Of a DNA stretch of 64,000 bases, positions 27,223 to 39,529 are shown piece by piece. This stretch comes from Thuidium tamariscinum (taxonomy: Eukaryota > Streptophyta > Bryopsida > Hypnales > Thuidiaceae). Each line of letters begins with the position of its first letter. Within the stretch, counting starts at the first letter, position 1. The stretch covers positions 15,394,501 to 15,458,500 of the forward strand of contig OX344754.2 in NCBI GenBank assembly GCA_947034885.2, in the 5' to 3' direction. The notes below the pieces were generated by a model that saw only the letters and a program-made list of their open reading frames with translations, was not told the origin of the DNA and ran no database searches. The translations under genes and the position numbers were made by a program.

Positions 27223-27519
27223 GACTATGCAGATTGCAAAGTAGTATTTGTCAGGTAGCAAAATTTTGGTCGCAGTAGTAATTTACAAGTTGGCAAGTAG
27301 CACAGTATCGTTAGTACAGTGTACTGAGATTCATTTTCCTTAGTAAGTGCACTAGTAGCAGTATTGCAACCTAGCTTCATTCAAAACATTTTACTGATGC
27401 TTATATAGATGCTTTTATGTAAGCCGCTTCTACGATTTGGAACTTTGATTTATTGCTTCACAGAGTAATTGCCAATTGCATGCCCAACTGCATATGCATG
27501 TTCATGATTGACAAGCTTG

Positions 27520-27790
27520 CCAAATCGCCATGTAGGGAAATATATGCTTCATTAATTCGCCCAATTGACTTTGAATAATGGTTCTAGTTCGCCATTTCAT
27601 TGCTAAGAAAATCATCTAATCGCCAGAGAACATTTTCCTACTTCCCATGGATTCGCCAGGAGAAAAAAAATTTGTAAAGAGTTCACCAAGTAATTCTTGA
27701 CTGAATCTTAGATGTCGCCACCATGAAACTGTAGAAGTCTGTGAAGAATCGCCAATTCATCACTCCCTGCAGATCACATATCGCCTTTTC
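27520..27790. repeat. Right subterminal TCGCC motif cluster of the hAT element
   Basis: Eight to nine TCGCC motifs occur in about 270 bases (AATCGCCATG, ATTCGCCCAA, GTTCGCCATT, AATCGCCAGA, ATTCGCCAGG, TGTCGCCACC, AATCGCCAAT, TATCGCCTTT), all on the plus strand. They mirror the left cluster. Confidence 0.6.
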
Positions 27791-28223
27791 ATCCATTTCA
27801 AAAAGTTGAAAAAAAAATCCCTGATTAGGTCTATGAGAAAAATCACACTAGAAATTTCCTTAAGAAAATTGAAGAGTAGATTTTGAGAAGCCATCAATTG
27901 ATTGGAGTTATGCATGTTAGGCCCTTTTACCTTATATTTTTCTCGTCACCAACTTTTTAGATTTAACTTGTGAAAAGCGGGTTTAAAGACATTACATTAC
28001 TTTTGCAATTTTAACACACTCATGATCAAACATTATAATCTTTCAATCCATAAGTGATATTGTTGTGTTTTCTTTTCCCAAATGATCTCTAACATGGCTA
28101 GTTTGAATTTGTAGAGTTACATCTTTTTTCAAATTGATGAAACTCATCATTAAAATGACTTTTTGTTCACCTTGGAGCAAATTCCTAGAAGCTCAAGAAA
28201 AGCCTTGGGCACTCAAGAGTTAA

Positions 28224-31200
28224 TCAATATGTTGAAAAATGAATTGAAAATATATTTAAAAAATGTACTAGAAATTTTTTCATATTCATCTTTAGAAATT
28301 CATAAAAAGGAAGGTCATACTCATCAAAAGATATAACTAAAACACTAGTAACTTTTACAAGAAAACCTAGAAATTATCATCCCTATAGTGAATGAGTTTT
28401 ATCGTCATTGCCTTAAAAACTAAGACTCTTTCATAATAACTTTCATCCTTAAAATTTTGAATTGAAATGGTTCAAAGCTTATGTGTAGGTATCCATATAT
28501 ACAACCACATTAATTTATTTTTCATAATGATGTTAAATATAGCTTCACATATAGATTAAGATGATCCTAAAATTTCATGCAAAAGTTCCAAATTGTGAAG
28601 TCATTAGAGCCCCTAGTCCTCAAGAATCCTTAAGTAGGACCCCCTAGTTTTTTAGGATTGAAGAACCATCACAAAAATCTTCAAACATGTGGATGGATGA
28701 AAAAACATTTAAAGGTTGTGTTTTATTTTTATATTGAAGAGCCTTAAGAAACTTCTCAAGGTGTATGGCTTATCCTTTATAAGCCAAAATGTAGAGATCA
28801 TGCCTCATGCATATATATAGTTTTAAGTGAAAGTAATGAACAAAAATGTCCATTTTAATGTTTTAGTATATTTTCAAAATTTTGACACCTTACAATGGAA
28901 GTCCTTTTTTAATGATTGGCTATGAAGTTTTTAGCCCAAAGTCCTTCAAGGATTATAGCAAATTTCATTTCTTTGATATATGCTTGACTTAAATTCTATA
29001 GTAAATGAAATTGTCCAAAAAGAAAGTGAAAATGAAATTATATAGTGAATTGAAGCCTTGAAGGAAATATAAAAATGATTGCAATAAAAGTTGTCATTTT
29101 ATTTGTACACAACTAAATTCTATAAATCATCATAGTTTTACATGCCTAGTAAAACTATATATTAAATGAAATACTCATATATTGATTATATTCTAATGTA
29201 AGTGCATGTAAGATCTACTACATTTTTTGTTTTCTTCTTTTGTCTTCATCCTCTTCTTTTTCTTTCAATTGAAATTAATCTTAGTTAAAGAAATTATAAT
29301 TTCCAAGGCAATTTTCTACCTGACAATAAAATTTCCATTGCATTGCGAACTTTTTCCAATCAACCGTAGTATGATTGTTTGGTTTGATATGTTTCTTTTC
29401 ATTTTAATGATGCAATAAATATTTTACAAAATGAATCTTTTTTTCAAAATCTGAAGTGTTTTTTGCTACAAATGGAACTATTGTCAAAGTCAATGTCTTT
29501 AAGATTTGTAAGTTGACTACAAAGTTGAGGCTCATATATAGATTTTGATCTTGATACTTTTAAAGAATCTAGATCAACCAAAGGCAGTGATGTTTTGAAG
29601 TCTACTATGATTTCAACTTCAACTTGTCTCTTGACCTCTTTAGCAATGTCTTATAAAATATTACCAACAACATTAGAATGAGAAGATGGAGGAATTGAAA
29701 GTGGAATATCCTGGGGAGATCACTCTTTGTAATTTCAAGCATACATGTGAGTTGAGGGTATTTGACATGGAGCTATTTACCTTCATTATAGTTATTGAAA
29801 AGATCATATTTTTATATATAAATTCAGTCATTTGGTTTTATAGTTAGGCTATCTTATATACAAAATTTATATGTCTAATTTTTTCATACCCATTTACAAC
29901 AACCTATAAAAGTAATGTCTTACATATACACTTTCTTTTAAATATATATACACTACTTATATTGTAGTACAATTTCAAATGACAAATAAAAATGTGAAAT
30001 GCAACAATAGTTTTAAGTATTTCTAAATTCTATGCTATGTATTCTAAGCAACTTGATATGGTGAATAATAAACATTATAGAAACATTAAATATAGTTATG
30101 ATACTAAAACTAAAAAAAAACAATATTAGCAATGTAACATGAACAACATGAGAAATTGACTCTCTATAAACACTATAGATTAGCACAAGAATATGACCTC
30201 TATTGTAACATACAAAGCATATATTTTATCTATACTTGTGCATTTGTGATGGTTTTGAATTTAGTATAAAAAAAAGAGTCTTTATTAAGCATTAGTAAAA
30301 AATAGATGATTCTAAACATTTACAAGCATATGTTCAAGTAGTTGAAGCAAATCTAGAGTTTATAGTATCAAAGTATAGAAAAGATTCCATGCGAATTTTG
30401 CAAACCCTACACCAATTTCTTAATGAGTACTTTGTGTGAACACAAATCTCTATAGTACAACCTCATTGTAAATTTATAGCTCAAGTCTTTGTCTTGAAAC
30501 AATAAATTCGTGAACATTGTCACATAGTTGGCATACTTATAGAGAGAATTGTATTTACACACTAGAATTGTTTGATAGTAACAACAAATCTCCTGAGAAA
30601 TATCCCTAGATTTAGTAGATTATGTAAGTTTTATCATTCACTTAAAATTTTTTATTTACATCTATACTCATTATACTAAAAACAATTTGTACAAACTCTA
30701 GTTGTGAAGGCTAATTTATTAATAAAAATTCCTACTAATTGATGTTTATACATAGCCTAATTTATATATAATAGGATATGTGGTATTTCAAAGATGTTAT
30801 AGTAGTTCTACATATTATATAAAATTGATCCCCTTTGAATTTAATAGACCATATTTTTAACTCACATAGTTTTCTAAACATCGTGAGTAATCTCCCTCGG
30901 TTGAATTTGCAAATAATCATATTGTCTTTGAAGGTTTTCATGTGAATATTTACAACATCTCAAAATTCCCTTAGATACTAAAGCATTGGGGCATTATAAA
31001 AACTTTCCAATGAACTCACTTTTATATAGTGAATTGACTTCTTACACAATTTGCTCATCTTTTACCAAAGCATATAGTGCTTCATCTAGCAATAATGTAA
31101 AATATGATCATGAAGTTAGAGGTAGAATATATCCCTTAAAAATAATACTAATAATATCAAGGATGCATACATTTTCTTCTTCATGAATGACATGTACGTG

Positions 31201-33480
31201 ATGCACCAGTATCTTGTGGATCTTGTGCTTCTTGTCTATTATATTAAGTTATTTTATAAAAGGTGTTGACAATATTTGAAGTTCATGCTCTAAATGAAAA
31301 TGTAGTTTAGAATTGTACCATTGCAACCATATCAAGTAATTGTTGTTTGAAACTTTTCAATGGTTTAGGATACAAACATGGTTTTCTTCTTGGATAGCAC
31401 AACAACGTGACAAACAGACATCACACAACGTCCAGTAGAGCCCTCGCATCATCTCCAAGAGTCAACATCAAGTTGACTTAAAAAGAAATCATTAGAAATT
31501 TAAAATTTTGACATATTTAAGGTTGATTTCAATTAAGTGTCTCAATTTCATGATTACATATTACATTCTAAATTTAGGTTCATAGTTATAGTAAGATTTT
31601 TATTTTTTCAAGGTACTAAAAATGGACTTTCGCAACAAGGTGCCATGCCTTTGTGACAAGTTGTCACCTGCAACATGCGATCTAGGGGAGGACACTTCCC
31701 ATTTTTTAATAACCTACGTGTGGCGGAATATAGGGTACATTTAAATAATCTTTGGTAAAATTTATAAGAAATTTACATATAAAATAGGGGACATTAAAAA
31801 GACAAAGTGTTTTAAAAATAAAATAGGGATGATAATATGGCTGATTTTTCCGCTTTATAATAAAATAGGGGTTCTTTTAATGTTGGCAAGTAATGATTAC
31901 AAGTAATTGATAGCCCCCCTGAAAATACCCCACCGCCGCACGTGGGGCCCCCAAATATACAAGAAGTGTCCTCTCCGGGCATGTGATGTAGGATGGCCTT
32001 CATAACACCCAAACCCAAAAATATGTCCAACAAGACAACCCTGGATACAAACAAAATTTGAAAAAGAATTAAATCATTCTATCAAATGGAAAAAATGCAT
32101 ACATTCCAAACTCAAAAGAAGGCATTATAATTGAAAACTTGGAGTGGGCAATCTTTCTAGCTAGAAAGTGTTTTTTTTGGTATAACAATGCATAGCCATG
32201 AATCACAAAACTCACCGCTCTAAAGGATTCAACACATGCAAGGAGCCCATGATTGATTCCATAGTGCAAGACTATCAAAGGCACTGAATCTATAATTGCC
32301 AAATGTATTAGGAGACCCTAACCATTTTTTGTAACATGATGTTGAGCCTTGAACATCAACATGATCATTTGCAATTATTCGTCTCTTTAGTAGATTGCCA
32401 ATATTTTTTCAAATCATTTTAGGAATAACATGATTTTTTTCATTTGATGCAATGTGATGGCTATTCAAGTCTAAATTTCCATCTAATAGTTGTAGTGTAG
32501 CATTAACCACTTCCTTTGCAATTGGATCAAATGTGTGACTATCTCAAATAGAAAATTAACCAATGATTTAATGCCAACACTCAAATGTATTGTTTGCTTT
32601 AATGATACATGTAACAATGTTGGTTACAAGTCATTGGAAACCAGTCAAAATAGAAATTGGCACTAATGCCAAATTGATTATTACAATCATGTAGCAATAA
32701 TGAAAATGGGCAAAACATGGTATACATTCCATTTGTAGAAGACAAATTAGATCAAGAATGTAAGGATAAGTCTCATGTCAAAACATTGTACATTGCTAAT
32801 ATAGGTAAATTTTCCCACTTATCATTGAATTGTACTTCTCCACAAAAATTCCATCTATATACTAATGTAGTAGTGGGTGCATAGCAAAAGGAAATCCATA
32901 TGACTCTAGAAATGAAGTTCAAAGGTGTTGCTAGAAGTTTTCATTTCGTAAAGAGTCACGCCATAATAATTAAATATCTATAAAAGTGATCCAATATCTC
33001 ATGTGGAAGCTTTGTAAGACGTTTCAAACACTTCATAAAGAGTAGTTTACTTTGTGTTTCATGACATCTTATCAATGGCTATGCATTGTTATACCAAAAA
33101 ATGGGTAGGCTCTTTAATAATACCTTTAGATGTTGATAAATGTAATTCAAATTTTTCCAAATTTTCAATAGAAGCTAAAAGTTCTATATAAATGACAGAA
33201 CCTTCTTGCATTTGACTTCTATATCCAATAATGGTCTTAGTCTCAATATTCATAAATAAGGAATGTTGAGATTTATTAGTTGCATTTGAATTATCTTGAT
33301 ATTGAGTAATCAAATGAAATTCATCAAATAAAATTTGACTTTGTGGAAATGCTTCTTCAAACCACTGACAATCATGTCAACATTTATCCAAGTACATAAT
33401 GGGATCAATTTTTTGCAATCGATGAGAGTATTGTAACTTCAATTCTTTGCATTATTCGCTTGATCTCTTTTTCATTGGCC
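28224..33480. other. AT-rich intergenic DNA, no gene seen
   Basis: About 5.2 kb of AT-rich sequence with only short, low-complexity frames. A GC-richer patch at about 31900-31985 (CCCCACCGCCGCACGTGGGGCCC) and a short palindromic stretch at about 31630-31675 are the only landmarks, besides the inverted repeat at 32177-33097. Confidence 0.5.
32177..33097. repeat. Inverted repeat pair, ~25-bp arms, 0.9 kb apart
   Basis: TTGGTATAACAATGCATAGC at 32177 is mirrored by GCTATGCATTGTTATACCAA at 33078-33097, with four further near-matching bases inward. It could be the TIRs of a decayed element, or two inverted copies of a smaller repeat. No target-site duplication was found. Confidence 0.55.
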
Positions 33481-34370
33481 TTCTAGTTCAATTTCTTTAA
33501 TTTTTTAATATCTTGTAGGTGAACTATTTCCGAAACTTCTTGAAAATGAAAAAGTGTACAAACAAAAATGATCTTTGTTGCAAATTTAGATGTCCAATAT
33601 ATGTAAATGATGTGAAGAATTATGTTTCAACTTCTTGAATTCAAGCAAGTGAAGTTTGAAATGACACCAAAAGATGTATCCCTTCTACCATGAAATTGAT
33701 TCTTACAACCTATCTCCAATATTGCTATGCATTTATATAGTTACTTTGGAAATTTTTATTAAAAGAGCTTTAGATATAGGTTTATTCCTTGCATGTTGAT
33801 GGTGCCTTATTTAAAATAAATCTCATTGGCATTAGGGTACCAAGGGAGTAAATTTTAGTTTTTTCTAAACTATTAACTCTCATAGTACTTTGCCATGTCA
33901 TGTTTGCTCCTACAAATAATTGTCCATCCTCTAAGTGGTTAGCATCTATGTTTTGTAGGAATGGAAAATGAAGTTAAAATTTCTTTTGAGCAAAATGCTT
34001 GTTACAAAGTTTAATAATACCTTCACTTTTGTAAGAGTAGGGAGAAACTATGTTCTAGATGTAAGCATTGCCTTGTTATCAAATGCTAAGTTAAAAAAGT
34101 AGTTCAAAAGGTAGTCCCCAAAAAACTTTAAAAAATTGAAAGTTTTGAAATTTAATATCTTTTTGTTTAAATATCATAATCCTTGATTTATTCCATTTGG
34201 ACTCGTAATGAGAAAGTTGCAAAGAAATGACTAGAGAAATGAAAGAATCTTGCTTAGTTTGGAGGCAATGTAAACATCTTTTATTAAAAAAAATTGCAGG
34301 ATTCATTATTGAAGTCATTGCAAACTTTAATATTTCAAGAAAAATTGTTAGAAAGACTTAGGTTTACTAC
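33480..34370 (+). repeat. Orphan copy of the kinase 3' flank
   Basis: GTAGGTGAACTATTTCCGAA at about 33518 and the following ~850 bases match the DNA downstream of kinases A (from ~19200) and C (from ~50390): the CAAACTTCTTG-like, GTGTACAAACAAA, ATGTAAATGATG, TTTCAACTT and TTAGAAAG landmarks appear in the same order. No kinase gene precedes it. It also contains the segment that copy C has and copy A lacks. Confidence 0.65.
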
Positions 34371-35329
34371 TTACACCAAAAGCTTCATATACATAGTGTT
34401 ACTTTGGCAAGGTTTATAATACATGTATTTCCAACTACTAATACAAGCACATTGCAAACCAAAGTATAAAAATTCCTTACCCATAGTAGGTGGTTGCAGA
34501 GCTTTGCCTTCCACACTTGCCATATCTTGAATCCTCCAAATACGGTGTGCTAAAATCATCATCCTTTGCTAGTCCCCTTAACACCAATGCCAATCAAACT
34601 TAGTAGCAAACAATCAACAAAATGTTGTATTAGAAAAAGAAAATCACACAGATAGAACATCCTATTATAACAACATTATACCAATGAAGTCCCCTAGTGG
34701 AAATATGGTCACATTGTGTAAATTGATCACAAGAAAATGATCTATATGAAGATCAATATGATTATGGAAAGAAGGATCACGCACAAAGCTCTTGAGGGAA
34801 ATTACTGAAAAGTCATCCCCAAAGGCTGACAAATCACACCCAACCTCAAACAATCACCATGACATTAGTTGGGAAAAAAGAGGAACACAAATAGGAATGG
34901 CCATTATAACAACATTGAAACAAATGATGATTCCAATGAAAACATGTTCTACTTCAATGAAAAAATTGATAGGCAAGAAGATTCACATGATTGAGAAAAG
35001 AAGAAGCACTCTCATAAACCTTTGGAAGAAAGTGCCCCATTCATATTTGAGAGAACTTTTATGCTGCAATCAAGGTGTAATTCCCAATCACGTGGTTTGC
35101 TTGCGTAATCAAGCATGATGCATTTTTCATCCAAATTGTTCTGTTTGTCTTATTGATTTCATCATAATTTTCTTCTTGTGATTTATGCCACGCAAAGCTT
35201 CTCATTGTGGGGCATTGATCTAAACGGGAACCACCATAATATCGACTTGAGTACTTCTAGAACCATTGGAAACTAATGAAGGACTAATGGAAACTACTAC
35301 ATACATGATTAGTGAAGACCCCATGACCA
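34371..35329. other. AT-rich spacer, no gene seen
   Basis: Only short frames are present. No repeat boundary or motif is supported. Confidence 0.4.
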
Positions 35330-36590
35330 ATTAGACCAGGTGTAGCACTCTATAAGCAATGCCAAAATACATCTGTATTGCAAGCCTGCCTAGGAGTGAG
35401 TGACTCATGCTGGTAGCTGTAAATTTTTCCTCTTTCCAAAAAAAGAAGGCCCTCGAAATCTGTGTAGGTGTTGTCAATGCAGCACTTGAGCAGACTATGT
35501 CCACAAATTCTAGAAAGCTCGATGACAGATTCCTGGTTCCTGAAATCCACGAATCCCAACCATTTCTTCTTATTGATGAAGCCCAATCCTTCGAAGTCAA
35601 AGAAACATGCCACCATGGTGAAAGAAAACAGTCCGCATTGACAGCCTTGACATCATCACTCATGGTTGGAAAACAATCCCACTAAGAGCTTTGAATCTTG
35701 CAAACAGTATCTACTACAAAGTATGAGATCCACGACAAGGGAAGTAGAATGTTGTGTTGCTATGTTTAGAGTTTTAGACATGAAATATGAATGTGGAGTA
35801 ATCAATAACAGACAAGGCTTAGAACAAATTGAGTGGAGATTAGTATTAAGTATCTTCAAACCGGTCTCACCTTTTATCACAGAATTGCAAGCTCAGTATA
35901 AATTGTTGACAAGAATTCAAAACAAAAAGTATCATTCCAACATTTTTTATTTTTTTATTTCCTTCTCAACATGAACTCCCTGCCAAGTTGGTGTAGAAAC
36001 ATGAACTTGAATTGATTAGTAAATGACGAGGTTTAAAACAAATCGAGTGGAGCGTACAACAATACTTTCTTCAAATTGGTGACTGTCTCCTTTAATTTTA
36101 TCACAGATCTGCAAACTGAGTGAGCGATTGTTGTGGAGGAGGAAACTAAACCCTGACTTGTGTTGATTTAAGAAAAAAGTTTTCCAAGTTTTGAGCGATG
36201 AGATGAGGCTCGTAATCTGGCATGCTTTCATCGGCAGGTGAAGCCTCAAGCGATCACTTCATAGTGGAATAGCAATTTTTGACATTCTGAGTAGCACGGC
36301 AAGGATGAAGACGACTCTGGGTCCTCGAATCAGGGCTTAGGGTTTGGGCAATGGCTTGGACTGGGTTGCACTCGGAGTTTCTGACACGCCGCCTAAATGG
36401 ATGTCAAGTGTTGTGGGACTTCTTTTATGCTCTCTAGTGACGCCTCTTCAAATCCAGGTGCAATCAGCTTTTGAGTATCCGAAGAGAAATTTGATCCGAA
36501 CGTATCAATGTGGGTGTTTTCTTACGGTTTGCTTGAGCCCAACTTTGCCAACGAGCCTTCTGGGTTTCAAAGTTTTGTCCGGATGTTCTC
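35330..36590. repeat. Unassigned duplicated block, copy B
   Basis: Collinear with about 44830-46068. Landmarks are TTTCTTCTTATTGATGAAGC, AGATCCACGACAA, TAGACATGAAATATGAA, TTTCCAAGTTTTGAGCGATG and GGGTCCTCGAATCAGGGCTT. Both strands hold open frames over about 270 bases, but differences between the copies fall evenly over codon positions, so coding constraint is not visible. The right part ends with a reticulon-tail fragment. Confidence 0.65.
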
Positions 36591-36985
36591 ATTTTCCTCA
36601 AGATTAGTCTTGAGCGTCACAGTTACAAAGATCCATTTTGTGAACAATGATTTGCATACATAGACCTAGCTGTACGCCACATGAGGACGTCACTCAATAT
36701 CGCACAAATTGGGTATTTGTACACATAAATGGCCTATTTTTTCTTGAGAATTAATGATAATTTTTCAGCACCCCAATTTTAGCCTTTGGGGCGCTCAGGC
36801 GTTAATAGATATAACCTATTTTTGATGTACATCTTGAATTGAAAACATCTACAGTACTTAATTTCATGACTTCTGAGGGAATGCTATTGGGTAAGGAGGC
36901 GTTTGGAAATAATGTGAGGATTATATGAACCGGATTGCAAATGTATTAGTGTCCCACAAATTAGGCTACCGCCAATCTTCCAAGT
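36591..36985. other. Sequence unique to module B
   Basis: AT-rich DNA not found in modules A, C or D. It includes TTTGGGGCGCTCAGGCGTTAA at about 36780-36800, which resembles the right end of a TTAA element. I could not find a matching left end. Confidence 0.35.
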
Positions 36986-37963
36986 GCTTCAATGCAAACA
37001 AAATTTCTAATTCCGGGTGCAGGTCCATTTGAACTTTGCCTTCGTCATTCCTGTTGGGTTTTCTTTTTAAGGCTTTTAGGGTTTAGGATCACTTTTAGAT
37101 TCAATCATTTAGGTCTGTGCTTATGGGAATGTCTGCATGGACTTGAAGAAGATCCGTGCTACCGTCTAGACTCTTGACAAAGGAATCGTGGATGAAATCT
37201 CAAGCTACCACCAATTAGGACAGTTGCTAACTGATCTCCAAGCGCTGAATAAGCTTAACGTAACTGTGTCACTCACCGCGTTGTGTAGTGTTGATTTTCG
37301 ACGCATCTGCTATGTGGAACCTTCTGATGATAAGGTCGCTCTTAACGTCACTCTGCTGTCGTGGAGACGAGCAGACAATCAACCTCTCAACAACTTCGTT
37401 CTCATTATTTCCTTGCTGTGACTTATGTGACACTTCTGCTTCACTCTACCGTGCTTGGGTTCTGGGTTTGGTTTAGGTCAACTTTTGAAATGCGCTGGAA
37501 GTCACTTAATTGTGGAGTCGTTGAAGCTGACGACTTGTTGATTGGACTTTCTACGCATCTGCTCCATGGAGGGTTTTTTTTATTAATAAGGCCGCTCTAG
37601 TGTCGGAGAGAGACGAACCAGGCCTTCAATAACTTTGTTTTCAATTGCTGTGATTTGTGTGTGACACTCTTGCTTCACTCTATCGTGCGTTTGGTTCTGC
37701 GTCTGGTTGAGGCGAGCTTTGTGATGCGCTTTGGGAATCACTTGTTGGAGCTGTTCTCGCCTTCGATGTGAGTGTTGTCGTGAAGGCGATCAGTTAGGCT
37801 ACTGAGGGTTCTCGTGGTACACTGAGGGTTGGGTCTGCAATTTTGGAGACATTATTTCGCAAGCACGGCACTAACGCCGATGTCGCACTTCTATGTTGGT
37901 CTTGATTTGGATTTGGATTGATGTTTGTGCGCAGCTACAAGGTTTTGCTTCCACCCTTGAGAA

Positions 37964-37971
37964 TATATAAA
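37964..37971 (+). promoter_or_regulatory. TATA box of kinase B
   Basis: TATATAAA stands 93 bases before the ATG, in the same context as the TACATAAA of the three other copies. It is the best TATA match of the set. Confidence 0.6.
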
Positions 37972-38056
37972 CCCCTTGTGTAACATTTATTGTAGCTAAT
38001 TTGTTGTTTTCCTGGCCGCTGTTTGAGTTTTATAATCCATCGATTGGAGATTTGCC

Positions 38057-39217
38057 ATGGCTGAAAACCACGAGATTGTTGAACTTGGAAACAAAGAGTG
38101 CAATTGCTCTGCATCCCCCTCCTCATCTGCGTATCATTCTACTCGCATAGAGGGACTGTTACAAAGCAAATCTGACTATGAAACAGCCCTCGATTTCAAA
38201 ATTGCCGCTTCAAAATCTCATTGGAGTCAGCTCCAGCAATCTTTGAGTGTAATAGCGGACTCAAGTGGCGGAGAACAAGGGAAAGCTCATCTGACCAACA
38301 GCGAGATTGTGTTGAGTCTGCGGAGGCAGTTTCCGCAAACGGGCAATTTCTTTCGCCACAGTCCTGATTCTTTAGAGTTGGGCGAGAAGATTGCCGAGGG
38401 AGGTCAAGCGGAAATCTTCGAAGCCAAGTATAAGAAACACCCAGAACTTCGTATCGTGTTGAAGGTGTTCAAGGAGGGCTCATCCGTGCTGGACCTTCAA
38501 AAGCAATGGCCTCTGGGAATGCTCAACCTCTGTGCTAGCATGTACTTTCCTTCGTTGGGATGTTCTCCGGTCCTCTTTGGCACAGTGGTGATGAACGGGA
38601 GGTTTGCATTCCAAATGTTCCAATATCCAGGGGACTTGCGGACGCTCATGGACAAGAGAATGGGGCGCAACAGCAAACGATTCTGCGCTCCTCTCTCTGC
38701 TGGAGAGCTTCAATGGAACATGTTTGACATTGCACATGGGATGAAGGCCTTGCACCAGGACAACATTGTGCACAGGGACCTCAAGGCCTCCAATGTACTC
38801 ATACAGCCACATGAAAAGCATCGGTTAAAAGATCTTGATTCACTCCCTCCACGTTCTTATCGTTGTCTAGTGGCAGACTATGAATGCTCAGTGGGAGTGG
38901 TGGGGACAGCTTTTTGGAGAGCTCCAGAAGTATTAGAAGGTGTGAAAGCTCACAAGATCACACCTGATTTATTCACCAAGGAAGCCGATGTTTACAGCTT
39001 TGCTATGACTTGCTATGAAATGATCACTGGTAAACTTCCTTTTGAGGGTGTCATGACGAATAACTATAATGTGGTTCTTCAAGGGGATAGGCCTACATTG
39101 CCTGAGGAGACTAAGCCTTGGATCAAGACTTTGATGACTAGATGTTGGCATTCAAATCCAAAAGAAAGACCGAGCTTTGCGGAAATAGTTAAATGCATTG
39201 CGTGTCATTGGACTTAG
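38057..39217 (+). CDS. Protein kinase, TKL-like, with DYE in place of DFG (copy B)
   Basis: Single exon, 386 residues, same architecture as copy A. It has the family N-terminus (MAENHEIVELG), then KIAEGGQAEIF as a degenerate glycine loop, ATP Lys136, HRDLKASN with Asp241, DYE at 274-276, WRAPE at 287-291, DVYSFAMTCYEM and ERPSF. It is the most divergent of the four copies. The segment after WPLGMLN (LCASMYFPSLGCSPVLFGTVV) differs in sequence and length from the others. The C-terminus reads KCIACHWT. The frame is open and motif residues are kept, so it is probably functional. Confidence 0.88.
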   Translation: MAENHEIVELGNKECNCSASPSSSAYHSTRIEGLLQSKSDYETALDFKIAASKSHWSQLQQSLSVIADSSGGEQGKAHLTNSEIVLSLRRQFPQTGNFFRHSPDSLELGEKIAEGGQAEIFEAKYKKHPELRIVLKVFKEGSSVLDLQKQWPLGMLNLCASMYFPSLGCSPVLFGTVVMNGRFAFQMFQYPGDLRTLMDKRMGRNSKRFCAPLSAGELQWNMFDIAHGMKALHQDNIVHRDLKASNVLIQPHEKHRLKDLDSLPPRSYRCLVADYECSVGVVGTAFWRAPEVLEGVKAHKITPDLFTKEADVYSFAMTCYEMITGKLPFEGVMTNNYNVVLQGDRPTLPEETKPWIKTLMTRCWHSNPKERPSFAEIVKCIACHWT

Positions 39218-39529
39218 GATATTGTGAATATGAATGGAGTTTGATTTTGTTTTTAATAAACATGTCGTTTAAGAGGCCATCCATTGTTTGTTGTGAGCTA
39301 GTTTCTTGGACGCATCCTATTAATTCCTTGATCTCTTCTTGGTTCATCTTTTTGTTGAGTTTGAATAGCTTTATAGTTCTTGTCAATAAACCATTTGCAA
39401 AACATCTAGAGAATCAAGGAATTTGTAAACAAATATGATCTATATATTAGTTATGTACGAAGAATTGTGTTTCAACTTGGTGAATTCAAGCAAGAGAAGT
39501 TTTGGATGACTCCAAAATGTTATGACCCT

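Larger units (their letters stand above)
22072..27823 (+). mobile_element. hAT-superfamily DNA transposon, 5.75 kb, near-complete but damaged
   Basis: The TIRs are CAGGGATTTTTTTTT at 22072 and AAAAAAAAATCCCTG ending at 27823. Flanking 8-bp duplications are ATTAGGTG (22064-22071) and ATTAGGTC (27824-27831), identical at seven of eight positions. The inverted paralogue of the surrounding MITE has a single unfilled 8-mer at 914-921. The element carries one spliced transposase gene and clusters of TCGCC motifs near both ends. The long TIR is short and poly-T-rich, as in many plant hATs. Confidence 0.88.
21810..28223 (+). mobile_element. TTAA-flanked non-autonomous element, copy 2, interrupted by a hAT transposon
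   Basis: The left end TTAACCCCTAAATGCCCAAC (21810) and the right end GCCTTGGGCACTCAAGAGTTAA (TTAA at 28220-28223) are inverse forms of each other. Without the nested hAT (22072-27823 plus the duplicated 8 bp) the element is about 650 bp and matches 531-1190 in inverted orientation. There is no transposase of its own. Confidence 0.72.

Noticed and set aside
31812..32054. 80-codon minus-strand frame with Gly/Cys-rich patch
   Set aside because: No homologous copy, no domain, no splice context; likely chance in a local GC-rich patch.
35350..35663. Open frames on both strands in the unassigned block
   Set aside because: Copy C has stops in the matching frames, and differences are spread over all codon positions.
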